Position numbers and translations under genes: made by a program. Positions 26,915-37,319 of a stretch of 64,000 bases of DNA are shown here, piece after piece. How positions within the stretch are numbered: position 1 is the stretch's first letter; every line of letters begins with the position of its first letter. The notes beneath the pieces were generated by a model, which saw nothing but the letters and a program-made list of their open reading frames with translations, made no database searches and was not told the origin of the DNA. The stretch is from Flavobacterium sp. HSC-32F16 (lineage in GTDB: Bacteria; Bacteroidota; Bacteroidia; Flavobacteriales; Flavobacteriaceae), in NCBI RefSeq assembly GCF_024171645.1, contig NZ_JALKAC010000003.1, positions 420,194-484,193 on the forward strand, given 5' to 3'.

Positions 26915-29704
26915 CTACTTCAACGGATTCCCGTCTTTATCCAACGAACCTGATTTGATAATGATCATTTTGTCTAATTGAATGTATTTTTTAACGGCAT
27001 CATTTACCTGCTGTAAGGTCACTTTTTCAATATCTTTTGGGTATTGTTCGATGTAATTTGGCTCTAAACCTCTTTCTACAAAACCTAAAATAGTTCTTGC
27101 CATTCCGTTTGTGGTTGACATTCCTACTTTAAAACTTCCAATTAAATTGGTTTTCTTGTTTTCTAATTCTGTTGCGGTAATTCCGTCTTTAACCCATTTA
27201 TCAACCTGAACTTTTGTAGCATCTAAACCTTTTTGAAATAATGCCGGGTTAAAAGAGGCGTTTACAAACCAGTAACCTCCGGTTGTAATATTTCCTCCTA
27301 AACCAGATGAAATACTATAGGTTAAACCGTCATTGTCACGAACTGTCTGCATTAAACGTCCGGCAAAACCGGCACCTAAAGTATAATTGGCAATGTAAAA
27401 CGGAATATAATCAGCATCTGTTCTTTTTAAGCCTGTGTATTGTCCGATGAACAATTCGGCACTTGGTTTTTCCGGAATTGTTACTACTTCTGTTTTTGAA
27501 TTGGCTTTTACGGCTTCTTCAAATTTCATGTTTTCTACTACTCCGCCATTCCAGTTTTTGAATGATTTTTTTAAAGAAGCATTTAAAGCAGCACCTTCTG
27601 TATCGCCCACAATTACTAAATGCATAGAAGCCGTTCCGAAATATTTTTTGTGAAAAGATTTCACTTCATCTAAAGTTGCTTTTTTGATATTTTCGATATT
27701 GTCTTCAACACTTAAGCTGTAATTTGGGTTCGCCTTTGGATAAATAGCCTGCGATAATGCAATGCCTCCTCTTTCGCCCGGATCGTTTAAATCCTGCTGT
27801 GTGTTTCCGATAAACTGCTGTTTTAAGTTTTCAAATTCTTTGGCATCAAACAATGGATTTCTTAATTCTTCTGCCAATAATGTAATCACCTGATCTAAAT
27901 CTTTTTTCAAACATTTAAATCCAATATTGATTTTGAAAGTTGAGGCATTTACGCTTAGGTTTACGCCTAATTTTTGCAGTTTTTCTGAGAATTTAAACTT
28001 GTCATTCAACGTAGTTCCTTTTGACAGCATTGACGCTGTTAAAGACGGAATCATATTGTTTTTGCCTTCATTTGCATAATTTCCTAATGAAATACTTGCT
28101 GCAACGGTTACGAAATCTTTAGCCGAGGTTTTTACTGAAATCACATCAATTCCAGCTGCTTTTTCTCTTTTGTAAGCCGAAGCTGTTTTTTCGATTATTG
28201 TATCATCAAAAGCGATTTCTGTTGTGTTTTTTTGTTCCGATAAAATAGCTGATCCTGATTCTTCGTGTACATGTCCATCTTCTGAATGTCTGTAATAAAA
28301 AGGTCCGTTTTCAGTAATAAAGTTATTTGCTTTTGCCGAATCCTGATTTTGATTTCCAGATTGTTTCGGAATAAAATAACCCGTTGTACTTTGGTCTTCA
28401 ACTAAATATTTTTGCGCAACGCGAAGAACATCCGCCGGAGTTACTTTTTTTAATCTGTCAACTCCTGTTACATAATCTGTCCAGTCGCCCGAAGCAATCG
28501 CTTCATTCAATTCTGATGCAATTACGCCAGAACCATCTCTTGCTAAAATGGTCTGTGCACTAATTTTGGCAACTACTCTGTTTACCTCATCTTGTGTTAC
28601 GCCTTCTTTTTGAATTTTTGCTACCACTTCGCTGATTTTTGCATCAATATCTTCATGTTTTGATGAGGTTGGAAAACCAACTCCAATAGTAAAAAGACCG
28701 ACTTCTTTGAAATTTGTTGCACTTGCATATGCATAAATTCCTAAACGGCTGTCAACGAAAGTTTTATTTAAAATAGCCGATGGGCCGGAACCTATAATTT
28801 CTCCCAGAATATTCAACGCTGGAAGATCTTCGTGTAAAGCACCCGGAATTTTATAGGCTTTATTTATTACGCCTAATTCTCCCGGTTTTCTCACTATAAT
28901 TTTACGTGCGCCATATTGCTGCGGTTCCTGCGTGTAAGGTTGCGGCATTACGTTTGGCGCTTTTGTAATTTTGCCGAAATACTTTTCGATTAAATCAAAA
29001 ACATTCTCTTTTTTAAAATCTCCAATAATGGTTAAAGTCGCATTATCCGGCCAATAATAGGTATTATAGAAATTACGCAAAACTTCGATTGGTGCATTTT
29101 CTATATCGGATTTCCAACCAATTGTGGAGTGATGATACGGATGTGCAATATATGCCGAAGCCCAGATTTCTTTGTCTAATAAGCTGTTTGGATTGTTTTC
29201 GCCGCGTTCAAATTCGTTACGGACAACCGTCATTTCTGCTTCTTTATCTTCTTTTAATAATAAAGAATTACGCATTCTGTCGGCTTCGATTTGAAGTGCC
29301 AGTTCTATTTTATCACTTGGAAGTGTTTCGAAATAATTTGTACGATCATACCATGTTGTGGCATTTAACTGCGCTCCTGTATTTTGTAAAACATCTGTAA
29401 TAGTATTTCCGTTTTTTTTGTTGAAACCCGGCGTTCCTTTAAACATTAAATGTTCTAAAAGGTGTGTCGATCCTGTGTTTCCTAAAACCTCATGTTTAGA
29501 ACCTACACGATATACAATCTGTACGGTTGCAACTGGCGAAGCATTGTCCTGCAAAAGCAAAACATTCATGCCGTTTGGCTGGTATAAATATTCTTCTATC
29601 CCGCCTAATTCTTTTATTTTCTTGAAGTTAACTGATTTATTCTGCGCAGAAACAAGCGTGCAGAATGCTAGTGAGCAATAGCCCAGAAGGATGTGTTTTT
29701 TCAT
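26915..29704 (-). CDS. secreted M16-family zinc metallopeptidase (two-domain)
   Basis: 929 residues with signal peptide (about 20). The inverted zinc motif HLLEH gives His81, Glu84, His85, and Glu164 in VRNEFERG is the probable third ligand. The C-terminal half (from about 500) repeats the fold without HxxEH, which is normal for the inactive half of two-domain M16 enzymes. These clamshell peptidases degrade short peptides rather than folded proteins. In the periplasm it could process peptides imported by the adjacent SusCD. It sits between the TlpA pair and dsbD. Confidence 0.93.
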   Translation of the reverse strand: MKKHILLGYCSLAFCTLVSAQNKSVNFKKIKELGGIEEYLYQPNGMNVLLLQDNASPVATVQIVYRVGSKHEVLGNTGSTHLLEHLMFKGTPGFNKKNGNTITDVLQNTGAQLNATTWYDRTNYFETLPSDKIELALQIEADRMRNSLLLKEDKEAEMTVVRNEFERGENNPNSLLDKEIWASAYIAHPYHHSTIGWKSDIENAPIEVLRNFYNTYYWPDNATLTIIGDFKKENVFDLIEKYFGKITKAPNVMPQPYTQEPQQYGARKIIVRKPGELGVINKAYKIPGALHEDLPALNILGEIIGSGPSAILNKTFVDSRLGIYAYASATNFKEVGLFTIGVGFPTSSKHEDIDAKISEVVAKIQKEGVTQDEVNRVVAKISAQTILARDGSGVIASELNEAIASGDWTDYVTGVDRLKKVTPADVLRVAQKYLVEDQSTTGYFIPKQSGNQNQDSAKANNFITENGPFYYRHSEDGHVHEESGSAILSEQKNTTEIAFDDTIIEKTASAYKREKAAGIDVISVKTSAKDFVTVAASISLGNYANEGKNNMIPSLTASMLSKGTTLNDKFKFSEKLQKLGVNLSVNASTFKINIGFKCLKKDLDQVITLLAEELRNPLFDAKEFENLKQQFIGNTQQDLNDPGERGGIALSQAIYPKANPNYSLSVEDNIENIKKATLDEVKSFHKKYFGTASMHLVIVGDTEGAALNASLKKSFKNWNGGVVENMKFEEAVKANSKTEVVTIPEKPSAELFIGQYTGLKRTDADYIPFYIANYTLGAGFAGRLMQTVRDNDGLTYSISSGLGGNITTGGYWFVNASFNPALFQKGLDATKVQVDKWVKDGITATELENKKTNLIGSFKVGMSTTNGMARTILGFVERGLEPNYIEQYPKDIEKVTLQQVNDAVKKYIQLDKMIIIKSGSLDKDGNPLK

Positions 29705-29756
29705 GTTTTTGTTGATATTTTTTTAGTTTTCTGCCGCAGTCACACTTTGCAGTTTG

Positions 29757-29798
29757 AACTGAGACTGAGACTGGGACTGATCCCGACAGCTATCGGGA
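29757..29798. repeat. CTGAGACTG run plus TCCCGACAGCTATCGGGA palindrome
   Basis: The run of ACTGAGACTGAGACTGGGACTG type ends at a TCCCGA-CAGCTA-TCGGGA palindrome (29781-29798). It is in the 112-bp gap between a TlpA gene and the M16 gene. The palindrome is another short intergenic family. Confidence 0.55.
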
Positions 29799-29816
29799 GC
29801 GGCTAAATACTAGTCT

Positions 29817-30953
29817 TTAAGATTTACTGAAGATTTCTTTTAGTTTAGATTGTAATTCTGCTTCTCTAAGGTTTTTGGCAACGATTTTTCCGTCTGGACC
29901 AATTAAGTAATTCGTTGGCACCATTTTTACTCCGTATAAAACAGCGGCTTCGTTCTGCCATCCTTTTAAATCAGAAACATGAGTCCAGGTTAAACCGTCT
30001 TTTTCAATTGCTTTTTCCCAAAGTTTCTTTTTATCATCTAAAGAAACTCCTAAAACATCAAATCCTTTTTCGTGATAGGTTTTATAAGCTAAAACTACAT
30101 TTGGATTTTCTTTTCGGCATGGTCCGCACCAAGAAGCCCAGAAATCTACCAAAACATATTTGCCTTTGTAATCTGAAAGTTTCACTGCTTTTCCGTTAAT
30201 ATCAGTTTGAGAAAATTCCGGAGCCGTTACGCCTACAGCTGTTTTATCATTAAGATCGATAGCTTCTTTTAACTGTTTTCCGTAAATTGATTTTTGTACT
30301 TCGGGAGATAAAACGGCATAATAGGTTTTTACCTGTTCCGGAGTTCCATACGATACAATTCGATCGTTGATTATTAAAGCTGCTGCTATTTTATCTTTAT
30401 TTTTTCTGATAAATTTATCGGTTAAATCATCGGCGAAAGCGGCAAGATCCTTCCACTTTTTATCCATCATGGTTTGCTGTTCGGCTGTTAATTTTACTTT
30501 TCCGTTTTGAGTTAAGGAATCAGATAATTTATAAACAGGGCCAGCGATATTCTGGATTTTTTTGAATTCATTATCGTAGTAGGATTTGTAAATATCATTT
30601 TGTGCTGTACCGCTGATTTTAGCTTTATAGATAGAATCTTTTTTGGCTTCAATTTTTATGTCATCGTTATCTAAAAGAAAGAAAGCACCATATTCTTCTC
30701 CTTTTAATTTAACGGTATATAATAAAGGTTCTGAAACTTTTCCTTCAAATGTAAAAGTTCCTCCTTCCTTAATTTGTGCAGAATCTGCTATTTGTTTGTT
30801 TCCTTTTTCATCTGTATTTTCCAGATAAACCATTCCTTTATCTAATCCGGCAATAGTACCGTTGATTGTGTAACCTTCTTTTTTAGAGCAAGAAGTAGTT
30901 ACAGATGCAAGTGCCAATACAATTAATGACGATTTTAAGATTGTATTTTTCAT
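29817..30953 (-). CDS. TlpA/ResA-like thioredoxin lipoprotein with DUF4369 domain
   Basis: 378 residues with lipid-anchored Cys22 (VTTSC). A DUF4369-like beta domain (about 27-115: YTINGTIAGLDKGMVYL) and a helical linker precede an AhpC-TSA/thioredoxin domain (about 240-376) with WCGPC, Cys276 and Cys279. It is a periplasmic thiol reductase or disulfide-exchange protein, probably recycled by DsbD three genes down. It is a paralogue of the adjacent 399-aa protein, but here membrane-anchored. Confidence 0.92.
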   Translation of the reverse strand: MKNTILKSSLIVLALASVTTSCSKKEGYTINGTIAGLDKGMVYLENTDEKGNKQIADSAQIKEGGTFTFEGKVSEPLLYTVKLKGEEYGAFFLLDNDDIKIEAKKDSIYKAKISGTAQNDIYKSYYDNEFKKIQNIAGPVYKLSDSLTQNGKVKLTAEQQTMMDKKWKDLAAFADDLTDKFIRKNKDKIAAALIINDRIVSYGTPEQVKTYYAVLSPEVQKSIYGKQLKEAIDLNDKTAVGVTAPEFSQTDINGKAVKLSDYKGKYVLVDFWASWCGPCRKENPNVVLAYKTYHEKGFDVLGVSLDDKKKLWEKAIEKDGLTWTHVSDLKGWQNEAAVLYGVKMVPTNYLIGPDGKIVAKNLREAELQSKLKEIFSKS

Positions 30954-31036
30954 GTGAGTTATTTTTTTAGTTTTTTGTTTCCGTTTTCAGTCACGGTTTT
31001 CAGTTTTCAGCACTTACTGTGACTAAAAACTAAAAA

Positions 31037-32236
31037 TCAAGATTTTAATAGTTCTTTTAATTTTGCTTCTAATTCTGCACCTCTTAAATTATCGCTGATA
31101 ATTACACCTTTACTATCAACTAAATAGGTTGCAGGAATTGCTTTTACATTAAATGCTTTGCTTACTTTGTCATCATCTAAAAGATTATGCCATTGCATAT
31201 TTTCAATTCCTAAGGCTTTTTGCCACGCTTTTTCGTCTTTATCAATTGAGATACTTAAAATTTCAAATCCTTTTCCTGAATATTCTGAATAAGCTGTTTT
31301 TAGGTTTGGAATTTCTTTTCGGCATGGTCCGCACCAAGAAGCCCAAAAGTCAACCAAAATGTATTTTTTTCCTGCTGTAATATCTTTCGCTGCGTATGGT
31401 TTTCCGTCTTTATCTTTTAAACTGAAATTAGCAATGCTTGTTCCAATTAATGATTTCGGATTTAAATCTTTATCTAAAATTTGTCCGTAGTAACTTTTCT
31501 TTGCTGTTTCAGAAAACTGATCGTACAATGGTTTTTGTTCCGGTGTGAAATAACTGAAATTTGTCATCATAAAAAACGGTCCCCACCAAGTTGCTTTATG
31601 TTTTGCAATAAGATCTAATGTTGTTTTTTCTACTTTGGTAAAAAAGGCTTTTTCTTTTGCTTCAAAAACTTTCCATTCTTCAGTGCCATAAAGAGAGTCT
31701 AAAGCTTTTTTATTTCCTTCTTTTCTGGCTTTACTTACTTTATTACTCAATTCATCTATTCCTACGTGATAGGCAGTATAATCTTTATCTAATTCTGCTT
31801 TAAAAGCGGTTTCTTTTTCATAAAACTCATGTGATTTAGAACCCGTGATCTTTATATCTTTAAAAGAGATCCATTCTCCTTCTGCTTTGGAAACGCTTCC
31901 TGCAGCTGTAATTTTTATTTTAGAATTTTCGGCCATTACAGAAATGTTTCCTTTGTTTTTACCAAAGATAATATAGAAAAAACGCGGTTCGTTTAATTTT
32001 CCTGTAAAGGTAAATTTACCTTCTTTTAGTATAGTTTCTGCTACCGGCAATTCTGATGAATGTGTACCACCCGGAATTAATTTTACAGTTGTCCCATCTT
32101 CAAGACCTGTAACGTCTCCGTCAATAGTGTAAGACGATACCGTCGAAACTGCTGTCTTTTTCTTTTGCGCCTGACTGTTTGAAATAGTAAACAAACAGAT
32201 GCAGACTGCAAATATTTTATATTTAATTGTATTCAT
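31037..32236 (-). CDS. TlpA/ResA-like thioredoxin, soluble periplasmic form
   Basis: 399 residues with a signal peptide ending near SQAQ24. Same order as its neighbour: DUF4369-like domain (about 35-120), helical region, thioredoxin domain (about 262-398) with WCGPC at Cys302 and Cys305. It has no lipobox, so it should be soluble. Tandem paralogues with different anchoring suggest different clients. 65 bp downstream of susD with a hairpin in the gap. Confidence 0.92.
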   Translation of the reverse strand: MNTIKYKIFAVCICLFTISNSQAQKKKTAVSTVSSYTIDGDVTGLEDGTTVKLIPGGTHSSELPVAETILKEGKFTFTGKLNEPRFFYIIFGKNKGNISVMAENSKIKITAAGSVSKAEGEWISFKDIKITGSKSHEFYEKETAFKAELDKDYTAYHVGIDELSNKVSKARKEGNKKALDSLYGTEEWKVFEAKEKAFFTKVEKTTLDLIAKHKATWWGPFFMMTNFSYFTPEQKPLYDQFSETAKKSYYGQILDKDLNPKSLIGTSIANFSLKDKDGKPYAAKDITAGKKYILVDFWASWCGPCRKEIPNLKTAYSEYSGKGFEILSISIDKDEKAWQKALGIENMQWHNLLDDDKVSKAFNVKAIPATYLVDSKGVIISDNLRGAELEAKLKELLKS

Positions 32237-32258
32237 TTTTGATTGATGTTTTTATAGA

Positions 32259-32295
32259 AAAGCTTCCCTTTCGGGATTCCTAATCAGGAAGCTTT
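32259..32295 (-). terminator. hairpin after the second susD, probable attenuator
   Basis: AAAGCTTCC (32259-32267) pairs with GGAAGCTTT (32287-32295), with extra GGGATTCC/GGAA pairing inside. It starts 7 bp after the susD stop, before the TlpA genes. On the minus strand it is followed only by TTCTA, so it is probably a leaky stop or a 3' protector. Confidence 0.5.
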
Positions 32296-32301
32296 GAATT
32301 A

Positions 32302-33705
32302 TTATTTATTTACGTTTTGTGTTAATGTTCCGTTTCCTGGATTTTGTGTTGCTCCTTGTGGGAAAGGCGATGTCCATAAATGAGAATCCGATTTTAATGT
32401 GTACGTAACTCCATTTACTACTTTAGTGAAACTAACTTTGTAAATTCCTTCTGCATTTAAACGGCGTGCATCTGCATAAGGTGTAAGCGTTTGCAGCAGT
32501 TCATTATTTTTTGTTTTGTAAATAGCGTTCAAAGCAGCTGCTTTATCTGTAGTTGAAATATCCTGATAAGAGGCTGGAAGAATACGAGTTTTACGAACCC
32601 CATTTAAAATAGCTAATGCTTCACTGATTTTATTATCACGTGCTAAACACTCCGCTTTTATTAAATAAACCTCAACAGTTGTAAGTCCTCCAAAATTGTA
32701 CATTCCTGACAATATTGAATAGTAGTAAGTATCAGCTCCTACGGTTCTTAATTTCCAACGAGATTTTAAACGTGCATCTCCCGTTTCAAAACGCGCAGCT
32801 CTTTCTACTGGTATGCTTGGTTCTCTTCCTAATGAACGGCTTGAACCGTGTCTAAAAAAATAGTTTTCAACATTGTTATATCCCATCGGCGAAACTGCTG
32901 TTGTATAAGAATTTGGAACATCTATAATGGCTTTATTTGCTTCGTAGAAAGCTGCCCAGTCAAAGAGTTTATTATTTTCTGCTAATGCCAAATCAGCATA
33001 TTTTAAAGCCTCCGTATAATTATTCATCTGCAGATAAACTCTTGAATAAAAAGCATAACCTGCTCCTAAATTAGGATGCAAAGCGGTTTGAGAAACCTTA
33101 GGCAAATAAGGCAATGCTTCTTTAATGTCATTTAGAATAAAATCATACATTTCCTGAATGGTTACTTGTTTGCTTGGCGCATTGATATTGGCACTCGTAA
33201 TTAACGGAACTGATAATTTTGTTGCTGCGGTAGAAGCTGCATAAGTATCTGCATAAAAATTAGTCACATAAAAAAAGTTCATAGCACGCATTATTTTTGC
33301 TTGTGCCCAAACCACTCTCTGTTCTTGTTCAGTCGCTTTAGTTGTCGAAAGCGCATTTTCAATAATTAAATTAAAGGACGAAATTCCGCCATACGTTGTA
33401 TAATATGTAGATTCATCTGATACTTTCAACGCAATACGATCTGCATTTTCGTCCCACATATAATTTGCATTATACAATCTATTACTTGTTAGAGTAGCAG
33501 CTGTTATGAATTGATCATTTAGCACGTATACAGCTCCCAGGATATCTAATCTTGTATTATATTCATCGCGCAAAAAAGCTTCATAGTCTGCTAATGTTTC
33601 TGGAGATTTTGCTCCTTTTGGCACATCGCTCAAGTAATCATCGCAAGATGCCAAGGTTAATCCTAAAACCAATAAGCACGCTGCTTTTTTATATATATTT
33701 TTCAT
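32302..33705 (-). CDS. SusD/RagB-like outer-membrane lipoprotein
   Basis: 467 residues with lipobox LTLASC (Cys21). SusD features: SPETLADYEAFL at the N-terminus, AKIMRAMNFFYVTNFYAD helices, YAFYSRVYLQMNNYTEALKYADLAL TPR-like unit and VYLIKAECLARDNKISEAL near the C-terminus. It belongs to the shorter group often found with peptidases and thioredoxins rather than glycosidases, so a peptide or protein-derived ligand is plausible. 17 bp after its susC. Confidence 0.92.
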   Translation of the reverse strand: MKNIYKKAACLLVLGLTLASCDDYLSDVPKGAKSPETLADYEAFLRDEYNTRLDILGAVYVLNDQFITAATLTSNRLYNANYMWDENADRIALKVSDESTYYTTYGGISSFNLIIENALSTTKATEQEQRVVWAQAKIMRAMNFFYVTNFYADTYAASTAATKLSVPLITSANINAPSKQVTIQEMYDFILNDIKEALPYLPKVSQTALHPNLGAGYAFYSRVYLQMNNYTEALKYADLALAENNKLFDWAAFYEANKAIIDVPNSYTTAVSPMGYNNVENYFFRHGSSRSLGREPSIPVERAARFETGDARLKSRWKLRTVGADTYYYSILSGMYNFGGLTTVEVYLIKAECLARDNKISEALAILNGVRKTRILPASYQDISTTDKAAALNAIYKTKNNELLQTLTPYADARRLNAEGIYKVSFTKVVNGVTYTLKSDSHLWTSPFPQGATQNPGNGTLTQNVNK

Positions 33706-33722
33706 CGTCTAGTCTTTATAAA

Positions 33723-36700
33723 TTAGAAATTAACATTTACACCCATAACAAAGCTTGGAGATATGAAACCGCCTAACATATATTTGGCATCTCTGCTTTT
33801 GGCAAAAGTATATACGTTTTCTGCGTTCAAATTGAATCGTACTCCGTCTAGTTTTACTCTTTTAATAATATCTTTTGGCATTTGATACGCTAACGAAATG
33901 TTGCTCAATCTTAAATTTGATGCATCCAAAATATTAATATCTGCATACGAATAAATAGTACGAGATTCTGAATTAAAATCTGCTTCATATTCATAAACTG
34001 CTCTCGGAATATTGGTAAAAGCTTCATCACCTGGCTGCATCCAACGATCTGCAATACGATTGTTGGCCACCGAAATATCGGTTACATAACCTCCAAGTGC
34101 GCCATTGTAATTGTTAGCCAACATTGGCAGGAATGTGTTTTTTACTTTATGTCCTAACTCATAAATGAAAAGAGCCGAAAGTGAGAAGTTTTTATAATTT
34201 GCTGAGGTATGAAAAGAACCACTGTGTATAGGAACTGTTGAGCCATAATCTTTAATCGCATCTAACTGACCCGGATTATATTTTACCGCTGTACCTGAGG
34301 CATCATAAACCTGAGGCAGTCCTGTATTGCTTAAACCAGCCCATTGGTAACCATAAATGGTGTTAAAACTTGTTCCAATTCTAGGATAAGCCTGTGGATG
34401 ATCTAATTGTAAATAGTAAACAGGAGCTTTTACATTTACATAATCTACAGTATTTTTATTATAGGCATACAAAACAGCCGCATCCCAAGAGAAAGAAGGC
34501 GTTTTTACCATTGTTCCTCTTAAGGTAACTTCGATACCTTTGTTGGTCATTTCTCCGTTATTAAGTGTGTAAGGAGAATATCCGAATCCTTCTGTTGGAA
34601 TTCCCTGACTAGTCGCTAATAAATCTTGACCTTTTTTATTGTAAAAATCTAGCGTTCCACTTAATCTGCTTTTAAAGAAAGAGAAATCTAAACCAATATT
34701 CGTTGTTGTTGTTTTTTCCCAAGATAATTCAGGATTTGGTCGTTTACCTACACTTCCGTAAGTTCCTCCAACATTTGTATTGGAGTAATAAAAAGCTGTT
34801 AAATAAGGTGCAGAATCTTTGGCAATATTTCCTGCAATACCATAAGAACCACGTAGTTTAAGAGCATCAACCCAAGCAACGTTAAAAAATGATTCATTGT
34901 TAATATTCCAGCCCGCACCTACAGACCAGATAGGTTTGTTTTGGTATTTACTGTCTGTTCCCCAAAGATTAGAACGATCCCAACGAATACTACCAGAAAG
35001 AGAATATTTTTTGTCGTACGTATAACCTCCTGTTGAGTAAACAGAAACATAACGATTTTGTAATTCTTTTTCTAATCCAAAGTCGTTTTGTGACATATAA
35101 CCGCCAAAAACAGATCCGTATACTTTTAATAAATCAGCCTGATTTATTGCTGTAAAAGATAAAGCTTGTGAATCGTAACCATAACGAGTGTTATCATTAT
35201 ATTCTTGCTTTGAATGACGGATTTCCATACCTGCAATCGCAGAAAAATCATGCTTTTCTGCAAAAGTCTGATTGAAATTTAACTGCTGGCGGAAATTATA
35301 AGCATTAGAAAACTGATTCGTTTCTTTAAGGATATCTCCATAAGGCAAATTATAAACCGCTTTGTTATTCACAATTGTTACCAAACCATTTACTTTGCTT
35401 CTTACATAGTACGAGTCTCTGTCAAATAACTGGCTTGCGCGATCTGAAGCAAATTCATATTGGAACATCACATTGTAAGTAAATGCGTTGCTGAATTCCA
35501 CATTAAACTTAGCAAACGTTCTGTTTAGGAAATTTTTGTTTTCAGTTAAATTTCTTCCTAACTCGTCCATTGGCGTAATATCCATGTTATAAAGACCATA
35601 AGTCTGCATAGAATTAAGCGTGAAATTATTGTAGCGAGAAGCAGCAGTAGAAACAAAATTAGTTCCGTCGTTATTTACCAATTGATTGTATGGCTGCCAT
35701 TTATAACCCGGATTATCTGAAACAGCAGCTGAATTGATTGGCTTATAATACTGAGTATCTCCTATTCCGTAATTTAAATACGTTCCTAAATCTAAAGACA
35801 GCCAGCTGTTAATTTGTGTTGAATTTTTCAAATTAATCCCAACAGATTGGTTTTCAGAATACATATCTTCCAGCTTATTGTCTTTATATGTTATAGACGC
35901 ATTAAAAGTATTGTTTTCGCTGGCTTTACCTAAACTAAGGTTGTGCTGCATAAAATACTGATCACGTTTTGCATATTTTGCTACATCATCATAGTATTTA
36001 TAACCTTGAGAACCTAGTTGATTCAAGCGATTATTCATATCTGTTTGAGAAATATTTCCTGCATAGCCATTTAAAATGGTCTGCATCCCTAAACTTTGAA
36101 ATACTGCATTATTCAATAAAGACTGCGCATAAGTAGCTGAATTAGCGGTTTTCAAATTAGGATTTCCTTCTGCCCATCCTCTTTCTAAACCAATAATATC
36201 AGCAGAACTAGTAATATTACCAGTATAATTTCGGTAAGGCGTAACGGTTAAATTACTTGAAAACGAAATATTTGTTTTTCCATTTTTTGCTTTTTTTGTT
36301 GTAATTACTACAACTCCATTCGCTGCACGAGCACCATAAATAGAAGAAGCTGCAGCATCTTTTAAAACTGTAATCGTTTCAATATCTTCTAAGTTTAAAC
36401 TTGGGACATTCTCTTCTATAGTTGCGTAAGGAGTTAATCTAGTATTCTCAACAGGGAAACCATCAATAACATATAAAGGAGCCATCGCATTAACATTCAT
36501 AGAAGTTGTTCCACGAATTTTTCCATCCTGATACCCCACAATACGTCCTTCTAAAACTTTATCCAAACTGCTTAAACGCTGTTCTTGAAAATCCTTTGCT
36601 TTTAAACTTGAGAAAGATCCCGTTGCTTTTTCTGCAGATATATCCTGATAACCAGTTTTCAAAACTAATCCTTCAAGTTCAAGGACATCTTCTTTTAAAA

Positions 36701-37313
36701 CAACATTGATTACACTTCTTCCTTGAACTTTAATTTCCTGTCTTACATATCCTAAATAGGCAAATGCTAAAGTTGTTTCGCTTCCAACAGTTATAATTTG
36801 ATATTCTCCATTAAAATCTGTCTGAACACCTCTTCCTGAACCATTATCTGAAATTGCGGCACCTGCTAACGGCATTCCTTTTTCATCAGTTACACGGCCT
36901 TTTACAATAAAGTCTGCCTCTGCTTTTAATGCTTTTGTTTCTGCAGGAGCTTTTTTTGCCATTAATACAATATGGTTTCCTGAAACTTTATAATCTGTTC
37001 CGGTATTGCCAAAAATGGTATTTAAAATCGTCTCGATAGAAACATTACTTTCATTTACATAAATGGTTCTGTTTAAATCAACTGATTTTACATTATAAAC
37101 AAATCTGTAGCTGGTTGTGTACTCTAATTTTTCTATTGCTTTGGCAACAGTCATATTATTGGCACTGAAAGACATTTTTGTTTTTTGCGAGTACGTTACC
37201 CCTGCCTGCATAACCGTGAGAGTGGTTATTAAAAATAGTGTGGTCAATTTCATCTTCAAATCGAATTTCAAAAAAGGCGTGTTGAACCTCATTCTGTTCA
37301 ATAGTTTTTTCAT
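33723..37313 (-). CDS. SusC/RagA-like TonB-dependent receptor with STN signalling domain
   Basis: 1196 residues. A long N-region with signal sequence (MKLTTLFLITTLTVMQAG) is followed by an STN (secretin/TonB N-terminal) domain (about 45-120: MTVAKAIEKLEYTTSYRFVY), a carboxypeptidase-regulatory-like domain (about 130-215), a plug (GRIVGYQDG, PLYVIDGFPVENTR, AASSIYGARAANGVVVITTKK) and a barrel ending in NVNF with terminal Phe. The STN domain contacts the anti-sigma protein, so transport is coupled to gene control through the adjacent fecR and sigma genes. Imported substrate unknown; the neighbours favour peptides. Confidence 0.95.
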   Translation of the reverse strand: MKKLLNRMRFNTPFLKFDLKMKLTTLFLITTLTVMQAGVTYSQKTKMSFSANNMTVAKAIEKLEYTTSYRFVYNVKSVDLNRTIYVNESNVSIETILNTIFGNTGTDYKVSGNHIVLMAKKAPAETKALKAEADFIVKGRVTDEKGMPLAGAAISDNGSGRGVQTDFNGEYQIITVGSETTLAFAYLGYVRQEIKVQGRSVINVVLKEDVLELEGLVLKTGYQDISAEKATGSFSSLKAKDFQEQRLSSLDKVLEGRIVGYQDGKIRGTTSMNVNAMAPLYVIDGFPVENTRLTPYATIEENVPSLNLEDIETITVLKDAAASSIYGARAANGVVVITTKKAKNGKTNISFSSNLTVTPYRNYTGNITSSADIIGLERGWAEGNPNLKTANSATYAQSLLNNAVFQSLGMQTILNGYAGNISQTDMNNRLNQLGSQGYKYYDDVAKYAKRDQYFMQHNLSLGKASENNTFNASITYKDNKLEDMYSENQSVGINLKNSTQINSWLSLDLGTYLNYGIGDTQYYKPINSAAVSDNPGYKWQPYNQLVNNDGTNFVSTAASRYNNFTLNSMQTYGLYNMDITPMDELGRNLTENKNFLNRTFAKFNVEFSNAFTYNVMFQYEFASDRASQLFDRDSYYVRSKVNGLVTIVNNKAVYNLPYGDILKETNQFSNAYNFRQQLNFNQTFAEKHDFSAIAGMEIRHSKQEYNDNTRYGYDSQALSFTAINQADLLKVYGSVFGGYMSQNDFGLEKELQNRYVSVYSTGGYTYDKKYSLSGSIRWDRSNLWGTDSKYQNKPIWSVGAGWNINNESFFNVAWVDALKLRGSYGIAGNIAKDSAPYLTAFYYSNTNVGGTYGSVGKRPNPELSWEKTTTTNIGLDFSFFKSRLSGTLDFYNKKGQDLLATSQGIPTEGFGYSPYTLNNGEMTNKGIEVTLRGTMVKTPSFSWDAAVLYAYNKNTVDYVNVKAPVYYLQLDHPQAYPRIGTSFNTIYGYQWAGLSNTGLPQVYDASGTAVKYNPGQLDAIKDYGSTVPIHSGSFHTSANYKNFSLSALFIYELGHKVKNTFLPMLANNYNGALGGYVTDISVANNRIADRWMQPGDEAFTNIPRAVYEYEADFNSESRTIYSYADINILDASNLRLSNISLAYQMPKDIIKRVKLDGVRFNLNAENVYTFAKSRDAKYMLGGFISPSFVMGVNVNF

Positions 37314-37319
37314 ACTTTT

